From Leptospira sp. WS39.C2 (GTDB lineage Bacteria > Spirochaetota > Leptospiria > Leptospirales > Leptospiraceae): a DNA stretch of 64,000 nucleotides. The DNA is taken from contig NZ_CP162142.1 in the NCBI RefSeq assembly GCF_040833965.1, positions 2,951,001 to 3,015,000 of the forward strand, in the 5' to 3' direction. Positions 62,554 to 64,000 of the stretch are shown here, in pieces; the first letter of the stretch is position 1; every line of letters starts with the position of its first letter. Made by a program: the position numbers and the translations under genes. A model generated the notes under the pieces. That model worked only from the letters and a program-made list of their open reading frames with translations. It ran no database searches and was not told where the DNA came from.

Positions 62554-63954
62554 ATGAAGAATCGAAAAGTTTCCCCAAAAAGGAAATTCCAATTTTTCTT
62601 AACTTTCATTATTTTAATTTTTTTTTCTTTTTGTAAAAATCCAAGTTTGGAAAATCCATGTGATTCCAACCAAGCAGGTTACTACGAAATTCTCCTTTCA
62701 AAAATTTTTTCAGGGAACACGAGTAACCACTGTGGTGCAAATATTAATAAAGTGTTTACACCTATATTTTCTCCGAGTCCAGGCCATTATTTAGAACCCA
62801 ATTTTATTTCCATAACAACATTTACACCGGGGGCTAGCATTTACATTACAACTGATGGCTCTACACCTAACATTAATTCTACTCCCTATCTTTCACCATC
62901 ATCTATATGGAGACTCGCTGGCCAAAGAATACGAGCGATTGCGATAAAAGTGGGGATGGAAGACAGTGCCATAGCAGAAGGAACATACTCAATCCTACCA
63001 TTAAAGACTGGACAAACCATATCATTCGCAATTGGTGATGATGCATCCATTGCTTCAGGTCTTAATGTCAATTATGATGCACCAAAAGCTGATACAAACT
63101 TTCCAAATGATTACACAACATTTGACCAAAGTACAGGCATTCTATGGAAAACTTGTTCGGAAGGATTATCGGGCCCAACTTGTGCGATCAATAGTCCAGG
63201 TGTAACAACGGGAAGTTTTGCCACTTTAAATACATCTTGTTTGGCACTTAACTCGGCTAATTCGGGAAAAGGTTATGCTGGTTTTACTTCCTGGCGGTTA
63301 CCAACAATGAAAGAACTTCTCAGTACAAATGACGCAAGTAAAACTTCCGTTACCATTTTTAATCAATCTGCACTTCCAGCCACAGTCAACTTTGCCTATT
63401 GGGCATCCACTCCTTACCCACCTAACTTGAGCGATGCTTGGTATCTAGATTATAGTAATTCAAATTCGTATGCTACTACTAACTCCAATCCGTATCATGG
63501 TCGTTGTGTTGCTTCATTACCACCAATAGAAACTTTAACTTACCAAGACAATGGAGATGGAACAGTTGAAGATAATGCAACAGGCCTTACTTGGCAAAAA
63601 TGTTCATACGGACAAAACAATGATTCAAGTTGTTCGTTACCAGCAAATGCACTTGATTGGATTTCAGCCATTACTTATTGTAATGGATTAACTTTAGGTG
63701 GAAGGGTTTGGAAATTACCCAATCGAAATGAACTTAGTAGTTTACATGATTATACAAAAGCCGTCGGACCAAAAATCGACCAAACATTCTTTCCCAATAC
63801 GGTTACTTCTGCTGGAGGTTATTATTGGACTTCCACAACAAACGCACCAGGTACAACGAGTGCATGGTATGTAAACTTCACGACAACATTTAACAATATT
63901 TATGATGTCCATCCCAAATCAAATACCCTTTACGTACGTTGTGTTTCTAGATAA
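62554..63954 (+). CDS. Lcl/DUF1566-type lipoprotein with chitobiase C-terminal-like domain
   Basis: A 466-aa lipoprotein. The signal KFQFFLTFIILIFFSFC ends at lipid Cys 27. Residues about 65-145: chitobiase/beta-hexosaminidase C-terminal-like module (ISITTFTPGASIYITTDGST, RIRAIAIKVGMEDSA). Then two DUF1566 (Lcl C-terminal) domains: TGILWKTCSEG...SWRLPTMKELLS...YWASTPYP, and TGLTWQKCSYG...VWKLPNRNELSSL...YYWTSTTNAPGTTSAWYVNF. Adhesive surface function is likely. ATG 62554 has AGGGTGG nine bases upstream; a GTG at 62542 overlaps that site. Confidence 0.87.
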   Translation: MKNRKVSPKRKFQFFLTFIILIFFSFCKNPSLENPCDSNQAGYYEILLSKIFSGNTSNHCGANINKVFTPIFSPSPGHYLEPNFISITTFTPGASIYITTDGSTPNINSTPYLSPSSIWRLAGQRIRAIAIKVGMEDSAIAEGTYSILPLKTGQTISFAIGDDASIASGLNVNYDAPKADTNFPNDYTTFDQSTGILWKTCSEGLSGPTCAINSPGVTTGSFATLNTSCLALNSANSGKGYAGFTSWRLPTMKELLSTNDASKTSVTIFNQSALPATVNFAYWASTPYPPNLSDAWYLDYSNSNSYATTNSNPYHGRCVASLPPIETLTYQDNGDGTVEDNATGLTWQKCSYGQNNDSSCSLPANALDWISAITYCNGLTLGGRVWKLPNRNELSSLHDYTKAVGPKIDQTFFPNTVTSAGGYYWTSTTNAPGTTSAWYVNFTTTFNNIYDVHPKSNTLYVRCVSR

Positions 63955-64000
63955 TACTAAACTATTTTTATAAATGGGCGCTCCCAATAGATTTGTATTA

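Noticed and set aside
1..64000. tRNA, rRNA, insertion sequences, prophage or CRISPR arrays
   Set aside because: None seen; no transposase, integrase, terminal inverted repeats, regular spaced repeats or tRNA-like cloverleaf recognised by eye, though a covariance search could find a missed small RNA.

Overview
This AT-rich 64 kb window looks like a chromosome segment of Leptospira, probably a saprophytic, free-living species. I base that on gene content and style, not on a database match. There are many lipoproteins with short relaxed lipoboxes, 7TM-DISM and HisKA_2 sensor kinases, ankyrin, Lcl/DUF1566 and NHL/LamG proteins, a Thermus-type isocitrate dehydrogenase, and frequent TTG/GTG starts. 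I found no rRNA, tRNA, CRISPR array, insertion sequence or prophage.

Layout. 1-10.6 kb: lipid, envelope and sugar functions (truncated SDR, neutral ceramidase, DUF3817, LpxR-like lipid A deacylase, an MFS permease directly followed by a GH2 glycosidase and an alpha/beta hydrolase, a DUF4334 protein, a CoA-binding protein). 10.6-15.1 kb: a probable iron-uptake locus (TonB-dependent receptor, small Cys-rich lipoprotein, PepSY reductase-like protein) with matching Fur-box-like palindromes on both sides. 15.1-32.7 kb: nitrate/nitrite assimilation together with nearly complete molybdenum cofactor synthesis. It holds a three-part fused nitrate reductase, nirB, nirD, the siroheme methylase, a moaC-moaB fusion, moeA, narK, a second molybdopterin oxidoreductase, a MoeB/ThiF-rhodanese protein, moaA, moaD, moaE, mobA and an HAD phosphatase. 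32.7-39.7 kb: mixed genes, including a HisKA_2 kinase preceded by a stand-alone copy of its own membrane sensor region, and a MarR/NTF2-like pair with identical perfect operators. 39.8-48.9 kb: large surface lipoproteins flanking a lipobox-bearing 7TM-DISM kinase, then a lipoprotein pseudogene. 49-57 kb: RNA-binding protein, secreted gluzincin protease, a ferredoxin-reductase-AlkB fusion alkane hydroxylase, TetR, isocitrate dehydrogenase and a membrane-anchored GyrI-like protein. 57-64 kb: a photolyase-family protein with unusual domain order, DUF3592 and ankyrin proteins, an internally deleted DUF2461 gene and two lipoproteins.

How it works together. NarK would import nitrate. The fused reductase carries its own FAD/NAD(P)H and [2Fe-2S] electron path and would make nitrite, which NirBD reduces to ammonium. 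CobA supplies the siroheme precursor and the Moa/Moe/Mob enzymes supply the molybdenum cofactor. A 15-bp palindrome, identical at 14 of 15 positions, lies upstream of both the nitrate reductase and narK, which argues for one regulator not encoded in the window. Two genes of this cluster have their ribosome binding sites inside hairpins, suggesting an added layer of translational control or coupling.

The best candidates for something undescribed are the nitrate-regulon operator with the leader hairpins, the reordered photolyase, the single-chain alkane hydroxylase with a palindrome over its promoter, and the duplicated kinase sensor module.
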